Of a DNA stretch of 5,973 nucleotides, positions 1 to 5,973 are shown piece after piece (position 1 is the stretch's first letter; each line of letters starts with the position of its first letter). The position numbers were made by a program, and so were the translations under genes. Under the pieces are notes generated by a model. The model was not told the DNA's origin and ran no database searches. It saw nothing but the letters and a program-made list of their open reading frames with translations. Source of the stretch: Bacteroidota bacterium (GTDB lineage: Bacteria > Bacteroidota > Bacteroidia > B-17B0 > B-17BO). The DNA is taken from the NCBI GenBank assembly GCA_947462425.1, contig CANHPI010000187.1, forward strand, positions 1-5,973, written 5' to 3'.

Positions 1-39
1 AAATTCAGTAAAGCTTAATACACTAAACTATATTTAATC

Positions 40-67
40 AAAAAGGAGCGATGACTCGCTCCTTTTT
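40..67. terminator. Rho-independent terminator, probably bidirectional
   Basis: A perfect 12-bp stem (40-51 pairs with 56-67) encloses a 4-base loop, TGAC. The stem core is GGAGCGA/TCGCTCC. It is flanked by an A run on the left and a T run on the right, so it reads as an intrinsic terminator on either strand. On the minus strand it lies about 90 bases after the stop of the HPt gene and would end that transcript. On the plus strand it would end a gene arriving from the left, outside the window. Confidence 0.85.
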
Positions 68-155
68 AATTAAATTATAAAATTTTAAAATACTTTGGTA
101 ACAATTATAGATTTTTCAATCCTCAATAAAGTATTATAGTATTTAACCATTAGAG

Positions 156-479
156 CTAATTTAGCACTCCATCAATTTCTTGTATTATTTTTTGAGTATA
201 TTTTATAAAATTAGCTTCATCTAATTTATTATTTCTTTCACTTAATTCTTTCATTTCATTTTCAATATTATCTAATGAAATTAAGTAAGTGGATGTTTTC
301 ATTTTATGACATAAATCGGTTATTTCTTTGTATTCTTTTTTTTCTAAATGTTGTTTAATTTTATTTAGGTCTAAGACCAAGTTTCTCAATAAAATACTAA
401 GCGATTCTTTATAAAAAACATCGTTGTTTATCATCTGTTTTAATCGTGACGAATTAATTTTTTCAAATTTATGTATCAT
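156..479 (-). CDS. Single-domain HPt (histidine phosphotransfer) protein
   Basis: A 107-residue protein with ATG at 479-477 and TAG at 158-156. It fits a stand-alone HPt domain, the four-helix-bundle shuttle that carries phosphate between the receiver of a hybrid histidine kinase and the receiver of a response regulator. The key sequence is CHKMKTS at residues 57-63. His58 is the predicted phospho-accepting residue and Lys61 fits the HxxK spacing of HPt domains. Charged amphipathic helices before (about 22-50) and after (about 70-105) the motif suit the bundle. There is no signal peptide or membrane segment, so it should be cytosolic. It lies 180 bp downstream of a response-regulator gene on the same strand, a likely phosphorelay partner by inference. 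No Shine-Dalgarno is visible; the leader is almost pure A+T. Alternative: a helical protein with a chance HxxK, considered less likely given length and spacing. Confidence 0.75.
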   Translation of the reverse strand: MIHKFEKINSSRLKQMINNDVFYKESLSILLRNLVLDLNKIKQHLEKKEYKEITDLCHKMKTSTYLISLDNIENEMKELSERNNKLDEANFIKYTQKIIQEIDGVLN

Positions 480-659
480 TATTTTATTTATAAATATCTA
501 TGTGTCTGTTTAAATTTAAAATACATTAACTGAAATACAAGAATATAAAATTTTATGTTCTTTAAAAGATTCAATTCCTTTTTATAAGAATAATTATTTT
601 AATTAGGATACATACACAATTTGTTATTATAGCTAATAGCCTTAACTAATAGTATATGT

Positions 660-1994
660 TTAGCTTTTATTATTAAAACTACCGTCTTTTAGCATATTGT
701 ATATTTTACTTTTACTAATACCTAATTCATTTGCAGTTTTTACAACCTGAAAATCGTTTCTTTTAAGGTAATTAAAAATAAAACGATTATTAAAATCACT
801 TAACGTTGAATTATTTAAGTCGTATGTTGGTTGAGTGTTAGAGTTGAAAATGATTTCACTTTCGGTTATTGTGTTTTTATCAGATAAAACGCACGCTAAT
901 TCGATAATTGATTTTAATTCTTTTATATTTCCTGGATAGTTATATCTCATTAATTTTTTTTTCGCATCGTTCGAAATTATTTTACTTTCAATGCCATTAT
1001 TTCTACAAAATTCATTTTTAAACTCTTCCGAAATAAAGCCAACATCTTCCGTTCTTGATCTTAATGGGGGAATTTCTAATTTCAATCCTAAAGTTTCAAA
1101 ATAAAGTTCTTCATTTAATTTTTTCTTTTTTAGTAAATCCTGAAAATCAAAGATACTTCCTATGATAAAACGATGAGCATTAGTTCCAGTATATTCTTTT
1201 TTACGTTGAATTGCTTTTAAACTTTTAATGAATTTTATTAATTTAGATTGTAAATCAATAGTAAATTCTGAAATTTCATTGATGAAAAATGTACCAGTTT
1301 CGTATTTCTTTAAATCTTCAGGTATTTTTTCAGACTTGTTACTTTCTAATTTTATATACTCTTCAAAATCTTCTATATCGTGAATACCTATTTCGTGAAG
1401 TGGCAAATGCGAAAGTTTTGAAGATACGTGTATTACTTTTGCTATAAATCTTTTACCTGTTCCTTGTTCGCCTGTTATAGCTACATTTAAATTTGATTGA
1501 GCTGCTTTAATTATTAGTTTTTTAATATTTGAAATAGAATGACTTTTACCTATTAAAAATGTTTCTAGTTGAATGAAATTTTGAAATTGATTTTTTGAAT
1601 TAGTGTTTTGTTGTAATAATTGTTTTTCTTTTATATATGATTGTAAAACTTTATCTAAATTAGTTAAAGCATTTTCATCTTTAATAATATATTCATCTGC
1701 ACCTGATTTCATTAAATTAGTAGCAACTTTTATATCTGTTTGTGCTGAAAGTATAATTATTTTTATATTGGGATCATACGATTTGTATTTTTCAATTATA
1801 TCATCTGCAACCATATCAGTTAAGCGATAATCTAAAATTATGAAATCTGGATTTTGGCTAATTTTTTTTAAAACTTGGCTTCCAGTAAAATAACTGCTAC
1901 ACTGAAGTTGAGTGTTTTCTGATAGAAAATTTAATAAGATGTTGTTATAAAACAAGTCATCTTCTACTATAAAAATCTTGTAAACGTGGTCCAT
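660..1994 (-). CDS. Response regulator: REC - degenerate sigma-54-type AAA+ - Fis-type HTH
   Basis: A 444-residue protein with NtrC-family layout. I chose ATG at 1994-1992; a TTG two codons upstream (2000-1998) is open but less likely. REC (about 4-120) has the acidic pair Glu11/Asp12, phospho-acceptor Asp55 in ILDYRL, Ser83 and Lys105, so it should be phosphorylated. AAA+ (about 145-380) keeps Walker A GEQGTGKR (175-182), PPLRSRTED (309-317) and sensor II as Lys358 in PGNIKEL. However, Walker B reads FFINE with Asn239 for the usual Asp, and no GAFTGA loop exists; the Walker A to B stretch is about 7 residues shorter than in NtrC. The two arginine-finger positions in the FREDLYYRL-equivalent segment are Asn294 and Glu300, and the sensor I Asn is absent. 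A Fis-type HTH (about 414-436, KTANELGISKSKIY) ends the protein. ATP hydrolysis and sigma-54 activation are therefore doubtful. Likely role: phosphorylation-controlled DNA-binding regulator. Target genes are unknown. The HPt gene follows downstream. Confidence 0.85.
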   Translation of the reverse strand: MDHVYKIFIVEDDLFYNNILLNFLSENTQLQCSSYFTGSQVLKKISQNPDFIILDYRLTDMVADDIIEKYKSYDPNIKIIILSAQTDIKVATNLMKSGADEYIIKDENALTNLDKVLQSYIKEKQLLQQNTNSKNQFQNFIQLETFLIGKSHSISNIKKLIIKAAQSNLNVAITGEQGTGKRFIAKVIHVSSKLSHLPLHEIGIHDIEDFEEYIKLESNKSEKIPEDLKKYETGTFFINEISEFTIDLQSKLIKFIKSLKAIQRKKEYTGTNAHRFIIGSIFDFQDLLKKKKLNEELYFETLGLKLEIPPLRSRTEDVGFISEEFKNEFCRNNGIESKIISNDAKKKLMRYNYPGNIKELKSIIELACVLSDKNTITESEIIFNSNTQPTYDLNNSTLSDFNNRFIFNYLKRNDFQVVKTANELGISKSKIYNMLKDGSFNNKS

Positions 1995-2114
1995 AATCAA
2001 AATTAAAGTTAAGAATAATTATTTTGAATTTAGTTATCTCTCTCCATTTTTTGGAAACTAATTTTAATATTTTAATAATAGGATTTTTAATTTTTTATTC
2101 ATTTTTAAGAGACA

Positions 2115-2122
2115 CAAAAATA
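2115..2122 (-). promoter_or_regulatory. Possible -7 promoter box for the response regulator gene
   Basis: Read on the minus strand this is TATTTTTG, matching the Bacteroidota -7 consensus TAnnTTTG, about 120 bases before the regulator ATG. No convincing TTG element sits at the expected -33 distance. The surroundings are so AT-rich that a chance match is quite possible. Confidence 0.25.
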
Positions 2123-2169
2123 CTTTTTTTCATAAAAATAGGTATACTCATTAAATTCTGTGTTTCAAG

Positions 2170-2200
2170 AAGTTATAACTTATTTCTAACTATTGATAGT
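2170..2200. promoter_or_regulatory. Two adjacent dyads in the gap before the regulator gene
   Basis: AAGTTATAACTT (2170-2181) is a perfect 12-bp palindrome, and ACTATTGATAGT (2189-2200) has 5-bp arms around TG. Their centres are 19 bp apart. They lie between the mtaB stop (2242) and the candidate promoter box at 2115-2122, so on the minus strand they are upstream of that box. NtrC-type regulators often bind paired dyads upstream of promoters, so autoregulation by the downstream regulator is conceivable. Binding is inference only. Confidence 0.25.
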
Positions 2201-2241
2201 AAGCATTTTATGAAATGTTTCTAATGATGGAGCAAAACGAA

Positions 2242-3585
2242 CTAAATAATCTCTGTAATCAATTCCGCATCAATAACGCCATCTGCATTTATTAATTTTG
2301 TATTAACGGTTACTGATTGATTTATTAGTTTTTCATCAAATGGATAAACTACCTTGATGTAATTTTCGGTAAAACCACACATCACGCCATTTTTATTTTC
2401 GTGTTCAAACAATACGCTATACTCTTGATTGAGGTGTTGTTCGTAAAACTCTCTTAATTTTTTAGCGGATAATATGCGAAGCATTTTGTTTCTACGTTTG
2501 CGTTCAGCATAATCCACTTTACCTTCTAAGGTAATAGCCTCTGTATTATCACGCTCACTATATGTAAAAACATGTAAGTAAGAAATGTTTAAAGAGTTAA
2601 TAAAATTGTAGGTATCCAGGAAATGCTCATGTGTTTCGCCAGGAAATCCAACAATAACATCAACCCCGATGCAACAATTAGGCATTAATTCTTTTATTTT
2701 AGTAACACGATCCTGATATAATTCTCGTTTATAACGACGTTTCATTTTACCTAAAATTTCATTATTCCCACTTTGTAAAGGAATGTGAAAATGGGGCATA
2801 AATCGTTTAGAATTTGCCACAAATTCAATCACTTCGTTGGTTAATAAATTTGGTTCGATAGAAGAAATACGAATGCGTTCAATGTCTTCTACTTTGTCAA
2901 GCTCTGTAATTAAATCCAGAAAATTATATTCCTTCCGTTTTTTAGTGTCTTTGTCAATATCAATACCATAGCCAAAGTCGCCTAAATTAACACCCGTTAG
3001 TACAATTTCTTTAACACCAGTAGCTGCAATTTTTTTTGCGTTAGCTACTGCGTTTTCAATAGTATCGCTGCGGCTTTTGCCACGCGCTAAAGGAATGGTG
3101 CAAAATGTACAACTGTAATCGCAACCATCCTGTACTTTTAAAAAGGAACGTGTTCTGTCTCCGGCTGAAAATGAATCTACAAATGTATTAACATCCGAAA
3201 TTTCACAATTATGAATTTCGGTATGTGTATTTTTAACTGAAAGATTGATGTAATTTAATAGTTTAAATTTTTCAGAAGCTCCTAAAACAACATCTACACC
3301 TTCAATATTTGAAATTTCATCTGGTTTTAATTGAGCGTAACAACCAACCACCGCAATAAAGGTTTCCGGGTTTTTACTTAAAGCAGATTTTACTATTTGC
3401 TTACATTCTTTATCGGCATTTTCGGTAACAGAGCAAGTGTTTATAACACACACATCTGCTCCTAAATCAAAAGCAATTTTTTCAAATCCTTTTTCTTGCA
3501 TTAAACGAGCAATGGTTGAAGTTTCTGAAAAATTCAGTTTACAACCAAGTGTATGAAATGAAACGGTTTTTCCTGCAAATGACAT
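2242..3585 (-). CDS. mtaB: tRNA t6A37 methylthiotransferase MtaB
   Basis: A 447-residue radical-SAM methylthiotransferase. In this family MtaB converts N6-threonylcarbamoyladenosine at tRNA position 37 to its 2-methylthio form, which helps decoding of ANN codons; the enzyme is cytosolic. The N-terminal UPF0004 domain (about 5-110) carries the three cluster ligands Cys15 (LGCKLN), Cys51 (NTCSV) and Cys82 (VGCYAQ). LGCKxN is the MtaB version; MiaB usually has YGCQMN and RimO LGCPKN. The radical-SAM motif CDYSCTFC gives Cys155, Cys159 and Cys162 for the SAM-binding cluster. Further family landmarks are LTGVNLGDFG (196-205), HIPLQSGN (267-274) and VGFPGET (312-318). The C-terminal part (about 383-445) is the TRAM RNA-binding domain. 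Length is normal and no defect is seen. ATG at 3585-3583 follows the S46 peptidase gene by 34 bp. A promoter box at 3598-3591 suggests separate, leaderless transcription, though read-through from upstream is possible. Confidence 0.95.
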   Translation of the reverse strand: MSFAGKTVSFHTLGCKLNFSETSTIARLMQEKGFEKIAFDLGADVCVINTCSVTENADKECKQIVKSALSKNPETFIAVVGCYAQLKPDEISNIEGVDVVLGASEKFKLLNYINLSVKNTHTEIHNCEISDVNTFVDSFSAGDRTRSFLKVQDGCDYSCTFCTIPLARGKSRSDTIENAVANAKKIAATGVKEIVLTGVNLGDFGYGIDIDKDTKKRKEYNFLDLITELDKVEDIERIRISSIEPNLLTNEVIEFVANSKRFMPHFHIPLQSGNNEILGKMKRRYKRELYQDRVTKIKELMPNCCIGVDVIVGFPGETHEHFLDTYNFINSLNISYLHVFTYSERDNTEAITLEGKVDYAERKRRNKMLRILSAKKLREFYEQHLNQEYSVLFEHENKNGVMCGFTENYIKVVYPFDEKLINQSVTVNTKLINADGVIDAELITEII

Positions 3586-3590
3586 GAGGG

Positions 3591-3598
3591 CAAAGATA
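3591..3598 (-). promoter_or_regulatory. -7 promoter box of mtaB, implying a leaderless mRNA
   Basis: On the minus strand the sequence TATCTTTG matches TAnnTTTG exactly, and only five bases (CCCTC) separate it from the mtaB ATG. With the usual box-to-start distance of a few bases, transcription would begin at or within a base or two of the ATG. No clear -33 TTG is present at about 20 bases upstream; the nearest TTG is about 30 bases away. Confidence 0.6.
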
Positions 3599-3619
3599 GG
3601 TTTTTTTAGATAAAGAGGA

Positions 3620-5770
3620 TTACTTCACCAATTTCATTTCATTCAATAAATAACCTGCTCCTGCAAATTTATCTATTACAAATAATGTATAACGCACATC
3701 TAATACAATGTTGCGGCATTGGTTTGGGTTATACATGATGTCGCTCATGGTGCCTTCCCAGTTTCTATCAAAGTTGGTCCCAATTAATTGGCCTTTTGCA
3801 TTAAAAACAGGGCTTCCGCTATTACCACCGGTGGTATGGTTACTTGCGGTAAAAGCAACTTGCAGTTTGCCATTTCTGTTAGCATATGGTCCGTAATCTT
3901 TTTTACTGTACAAGTCTCTTAATTTTGCTGGCACATCAAACTCTTCGTTGTTTGGAATATATTTTTCCATAATTCCATCTAAGGTTGTGTAATAATTATA
4001 TTCAACGCCATCTTTTGGTTTGTAGTTATTGACTTTACCATAAGCTACTCGTAATGTTGAATTGGCATCAGGATAAAACTTTTTATCTTTAAATAATTCT
4101 TTTTGGCCTTGTAAGTAAAGTTTTTGAATTTCGTTAATTTCTCGCTCATCATATTGAAATTGAGGAAATACAGAGGTATTATAATATTTTACAATAGCAT
4201 TGGTCAAATAAAATACAGGATCTCTTTCGTAAAGGTTTGTGTATTTCTCAAAATCATTTAACATCATTTCTGCTTTATCTTTATCCACAAAATTGGTATT
4301 TGAAAATAAAAATTCAGTCATTTTTTTAGCATCGTTATTATTAGCTACAATAAATGAATCTAATACATAGGGTCTGTTGTTTGATGATACACCTTTGATA
4401 TACTCTGTAAGCATGGCTTCGCAGATTTTAATATCGGTTGGTTTATTGTAGTTTTTAAAGAAACCCAGTTTTTTATATTCGGCTAAAGTAGTTTCGTAAG
4501 TATTAGTAGCTCCTTTTAGTTTTTTCTTCAGCTCGTTATTTAAAGTAATATAATAGCGGGCATAATTAAATGCGTCAATCGCTAATAAACATTCGCTATA
4601 ATAATCCACTTGTTTACTTAAAGTTTTATATTCCGCATACACTTTTTGAAGTTGTGGGAAAATATTGCCATATTTTTCTTTTTTTATAGGATCTGAATTT
4701 ACAGCTTCATTAAATTGTTTTTCGAATAATTGTTTTTTAGCAACGGCATCATATTTTTTTAAGCCATTCATTTCTCCCATCCATTTTTTATAATAGTTAG
4801 CAATACCTTGATATTTAGTTGCGTAAGCAATACGAACCGCATCACTTTGTAACATATCAGCATTCATAATATTTAAACGTTTTTCTCTTAAAGCTACTTT
4901 TAATGGGTCGCTTTCGTTCATTATCATATCAACAGCATAGCTCGATAAGTATTCCTGTGTACGTCCCGGAAATCCATATACCATGGTAAAATCGCCTTGG
5001 TTATATCCTTTCAAAGAAATAGGAATAACATGTTTTGGTTTGTAAGGAACATTATCCGCACTATACTCAGCTGGTTTGTTATCTTTATTTGCATAGATAC
5101 GAAATACGGAGAAATCAGCATTATGGCGAGGCCACATCCAGTTATCACTTTCTCCACCAAATTTACCAATTGAAGAAGGTGGTGCTCCAACCATTCTAAC
5201 ATCTTTAAATGTTTCAACTACAAATAAATAATATTCGTTACCATAAAAAAATGGTTTAATAAATGATTCATAATGTGTGCCAACTATAGCTTCTTTTTCT
5301 ATGGCTTTAATATTTGCTTTTATAATTGAATCTTTTTTTGATTCGGTAATGGTTGCTGTAATTCCTTTTAATACTTTACTAGTAACATCTTCAATACGTT
5401 GAATAATAGTGGCATTTAAGTTTGGAGTATACACTTCTTCTTTTTTATTCATGGCCCAAAAGCCGTTTGTTAAATAATCTTTTTCAACTGTACTATGGTA
5501 TGCTATAGCAGAGAATCCACAATGGTGATTGGTTAAAATTAAACCTTGATCAGAAACAATTTCGGCAGTACAACCACCAGCAAACTGAACGACAGCATCT
5601 TTTAAACTTGATTTATTAACGCTATAGATTTGTTCGGCAGTTAATTTTAGTCCGTTTTTTTTCATGTCCTTTATATTCATAGCATTTAAAAGTTGTGGTA
5701 GCCACATACCTTCATCTGCTTTTGATATTAAAGAAATAATAAGTGTTAATGCAAGTAATAAATGTTTCAT
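3620..5770 (-). CDS. dpp11: S46 serine dipeptidyl-peptidase, DPP11 type (Asp/Glu-specific)
   Basis: A 716-residue secreted peptidase, normal length for S46 (about 700-720). Residues 1-18 are a signal peptide with a short basic start, a hydrophobic core and a likely cut after SKA, before DEGMW. No lipobox Cys and no C-terminal sorting domain are seen, so it is predicted periplasmic. The chymotrypsin-like active site is split around a helical insert: His83 (TNHHCG), Asp219 (WMWPRHNADFS) and Ser651 (GGNSGSPV). Cys67 and Cys84 flank the catalytic His and may form a disulfide. Arg669 lies 18 residues after the Ser, matching Ser655/Arg673 of Porphyromonas gingivalis DPP11, where the Arg selects Asp or Glu at P1; DPP7 has Gly there. 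The enzyme should release Xaa-Asp/Glu dipeptides from peptide N-termini for uptake as nutrients. ATG at 5770-5768 has no Shine-Dalgarno. The inverted-repeat block ends 15 bp upstream; mtaB follows by 34 bp. If the Arg call is wrong, DPP7 is the alternative. Confidence 0.93.
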   Translation of the reverse strand: MKHLLLALTLIISLISKADEGMWLPQLLNAMNIKDMKKNGLKLTAEQIYSVNKSSLKDAVVQFAGGCTAEIVSDQGLILTNHHCGFSAIAYHSTVEKDYLTNGFWAMNKKEEVYTPNLNATIIQRIEDVTSKVLKGITATITESKKDSIIKANIKAIEKEAIVGTHYESFIKPFFYGNEYYLFVVETFKDVRMVGAPPSSIGKFGGESDNWMWPRHNADFSVFRIYANKDNKPAEYSADNVPYKPKHVIPISLKGYNQGDFTMVYGFPGRTQEYLSSYAVDMIMNESDPLKVALREKRLNIMNADMLQSDAVRIAYATKYQGIANYYKKWMGEMNGLKKYDAVAKKQLFEKQFNEAVNSDPIKKEKYGNIFPQLQKVYAEYKTLSKQVDYYSECLLAIDAFNYARYYITLNNELKKKLKGATNTYETTLAEYKKLGFFKNYNKPTDIKICEAMLTEYIKGVSSNNRPYVLDSFIVANNNDAKKMTEFLFSNTNFVDKDKAEMMLNDFEKYTNLYERDPVFYLTNAIVKYYNTSVFPQFQYDEREINEIQKLYLQGQKELFKDKKFYPDANSTLRVAYGKVNNYKPKDGVEYNYYTTLDGIMEKYIPNNEEFDVPAKLRDLYSKKDYGPYANRNGKLQVAFTASNHTTGGNSGSPVFNAKGQLIGTNFDRNWEGTMSDIMYNPNQCRNIVLDVRYTLFVIDKFAGAGYLLNEMKLVK

Positions 5771-5785
5771 GTTTTGGTTTTATTA

Positions 5786-5892
5786 ATAATTACGAATAAG
5801 GTACGAATATACGAATCTGTGTATGCAAAACGTATCATACACAGATTCGTATATTCGTAATAAGATTCGTAATCATTTTAATTCGTAATTAT
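5786..5892. repeat. Perfect 24-bp inverted repeat within a TACGAAT/ATTCGTA heptamer cluster
   Basis: Arms 5802-5825 and 5836-5859 are exact reverse complements around a 10-base loop. The heptamer TACGAAT occurs at 5791, 5810 and 5802 on the left, and its reverse complement ATTCGTA at 5845, 5853, 5865 and 5881 on the right. An outer 12-bp pair, 5786-5797 with 5881-5892, encloses the whole block. It fills most of the gap between the upstream partial gene (stop at 5900) and the dpp11 start (5770). No T run follows the hairpin on either strand, so it is not a typical intrinsic terminator. It might be a REP-like or MITE-like element, an RNA processing or stability hairpin, or a multi-site operator; the sequence alone does not decide. 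Confidence 0.85.
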
Positions 5893-5899
5893 AATTGTT

Positions 5900-5973
5900 T
5901 TACATACTTCTAATTAATTCTTTCATTAATAAGGTCATTTTAGGTTCTTGCATTTTAGCAATTTGCTGTACCT
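5900..5973 (-). CDS. 3' end of an unidentified gene (partial)
   Basis: The minus strand is open from the window edge to a TAA at 5902-5900, giving 23 residues ending in PKMTLLMKELIRSM. The composition (Lys, Glu, Leu, Met) and the sensible stop before the intergenic repeat look like a real C-terminal helix, and the direction agrees with every other gene here. The fragment is too short for me to assign a family. It would be the gene immediately upstream of dpp11, separated by 129 bp that include the inverted-repeat block. Confidence 0.6.
   Translation of the reverse strand, partial: VQQIAKMQEPKMTLLMKELIRSM

Noticed and set aside
1..37. Possible 3' end of a plus-strand gene (stops at 16-18 and 35-37 in two frames) just before the terminator
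   Set aside because: Only 5 to 11 codons are visible, too few to separate coding sequence from chance.
464..471. TAAATTTG on the minus strand, a match to the -7 promoter consensus
   Set aside because: It lies inside the first codons of the HPt gene, so it cannot drive the start chosen, and the match is easy to reach in AT-rich DNA.
480..659. Three 12-bp palindromes made only of A and T (485-496, 509-520, 545-556) between the regulator and HPt genes
   Set aside because: They contain no G or C in a very AT-rich gap, so chance is a sufficient explanation; no terminator or clear promoter was found there either.
1603..1830. Plus-strand open frame of 75 codons
   Set aside because: It lies entirely antisense to the REC part of the response regulator, whose motifs are clear.
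2024..2224. Plus-strand open frame of 66 codons in the gap between mtaB and the regulator, rich in Ile, Phe and Leu
   Set aside because: It is the hydrophobic translation expected of AT-rich DNA, has no promoter or ribosome site, overlaps the dyads and runs against all neighbouring genes.
1995..2241. Search for a sigma-54 (-24/-12) promoter before the regulator gene
   Set aside because: No TGGC-N-TTGC-like pair was seen on the minus strand of this gap.
3708..3896. Plus-strand open frame of 62 codons
   Set aside because: It is antisense to the catalytic Ser region of dpp11.
5011..5217. Minus-strand open frame of 68 codons
   Set aside because: It is an out-of-frame shadow inside dpp11 covering the catalytic Asp region.

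Overview
The window looks like a piece of chromosome from a low-GC member of the Bacteroidota. The evidence is an S46-family dipeptidyl-peptidase, a perfect TAnnTTTG promoter box (the Bacteroidota -7 element) directly before a start codon, no Shine-Dalgarno sequences before the genes, and about 65-80% A+T. I cannot name a genus. All supported genes lie on the minus strand, so the transcription order is right to left. No RNA gene, insertion sequence, CRISPR array or origin is visible.

Right part (5973 to 3586): the last 23 codons of an unidentified gene end at 5900. A striking 5786-5892 block follows, with a perfect 24-bp inverted repeat inside a set of seven TACGAAT/ATTCGTA heptamers. Next comes an intact 716-residue secreted S46 peptidase (5770-3620). 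Its active-site residues and an Arg 18 residues after the catalytic Ser point to DPP11, which removes Xaa-Asp/Glu dipeptides from peptides in the periplasm. Only 34 bp later starts mtaB (3585-2242), encoding the radical-SAM enzyme that methylthiolates t6A37 of tRNA. A promoter box sits so close to the mtaB ATG that a leaderless mRNA is likely.

Left part (2241 to 156): after a 247-bp AT-rich gap with two adjacent small dyads come two signalling genes. The first (1994-660) has the layout of an NtrC-type regulator (REC, AAA+, Fis-type HTH). Its AAA+ domain is degenerate: no GAFTGA loop, Walker B Asp changed to Asn, both arginine-finger positions lost. Phosphorylation and DNA-binding motifs are intact, so it is probably a phospho-controlled DNA-binding protein that does not drive sigma-54. 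After 180 bp comes a single-domain HPt phosphotransfer protein (479-156). Together they resemble the tail of a multistep phosphorelay whose histidine kinase is not in the window. A strong hairpin terminator at 40-67 closes the unit.

The mtaB and dpp11 genes look ordinary. The best candidates for something unusual are the degenerate regulator with its HPt partner and the heptamer/inverted-repeat block.
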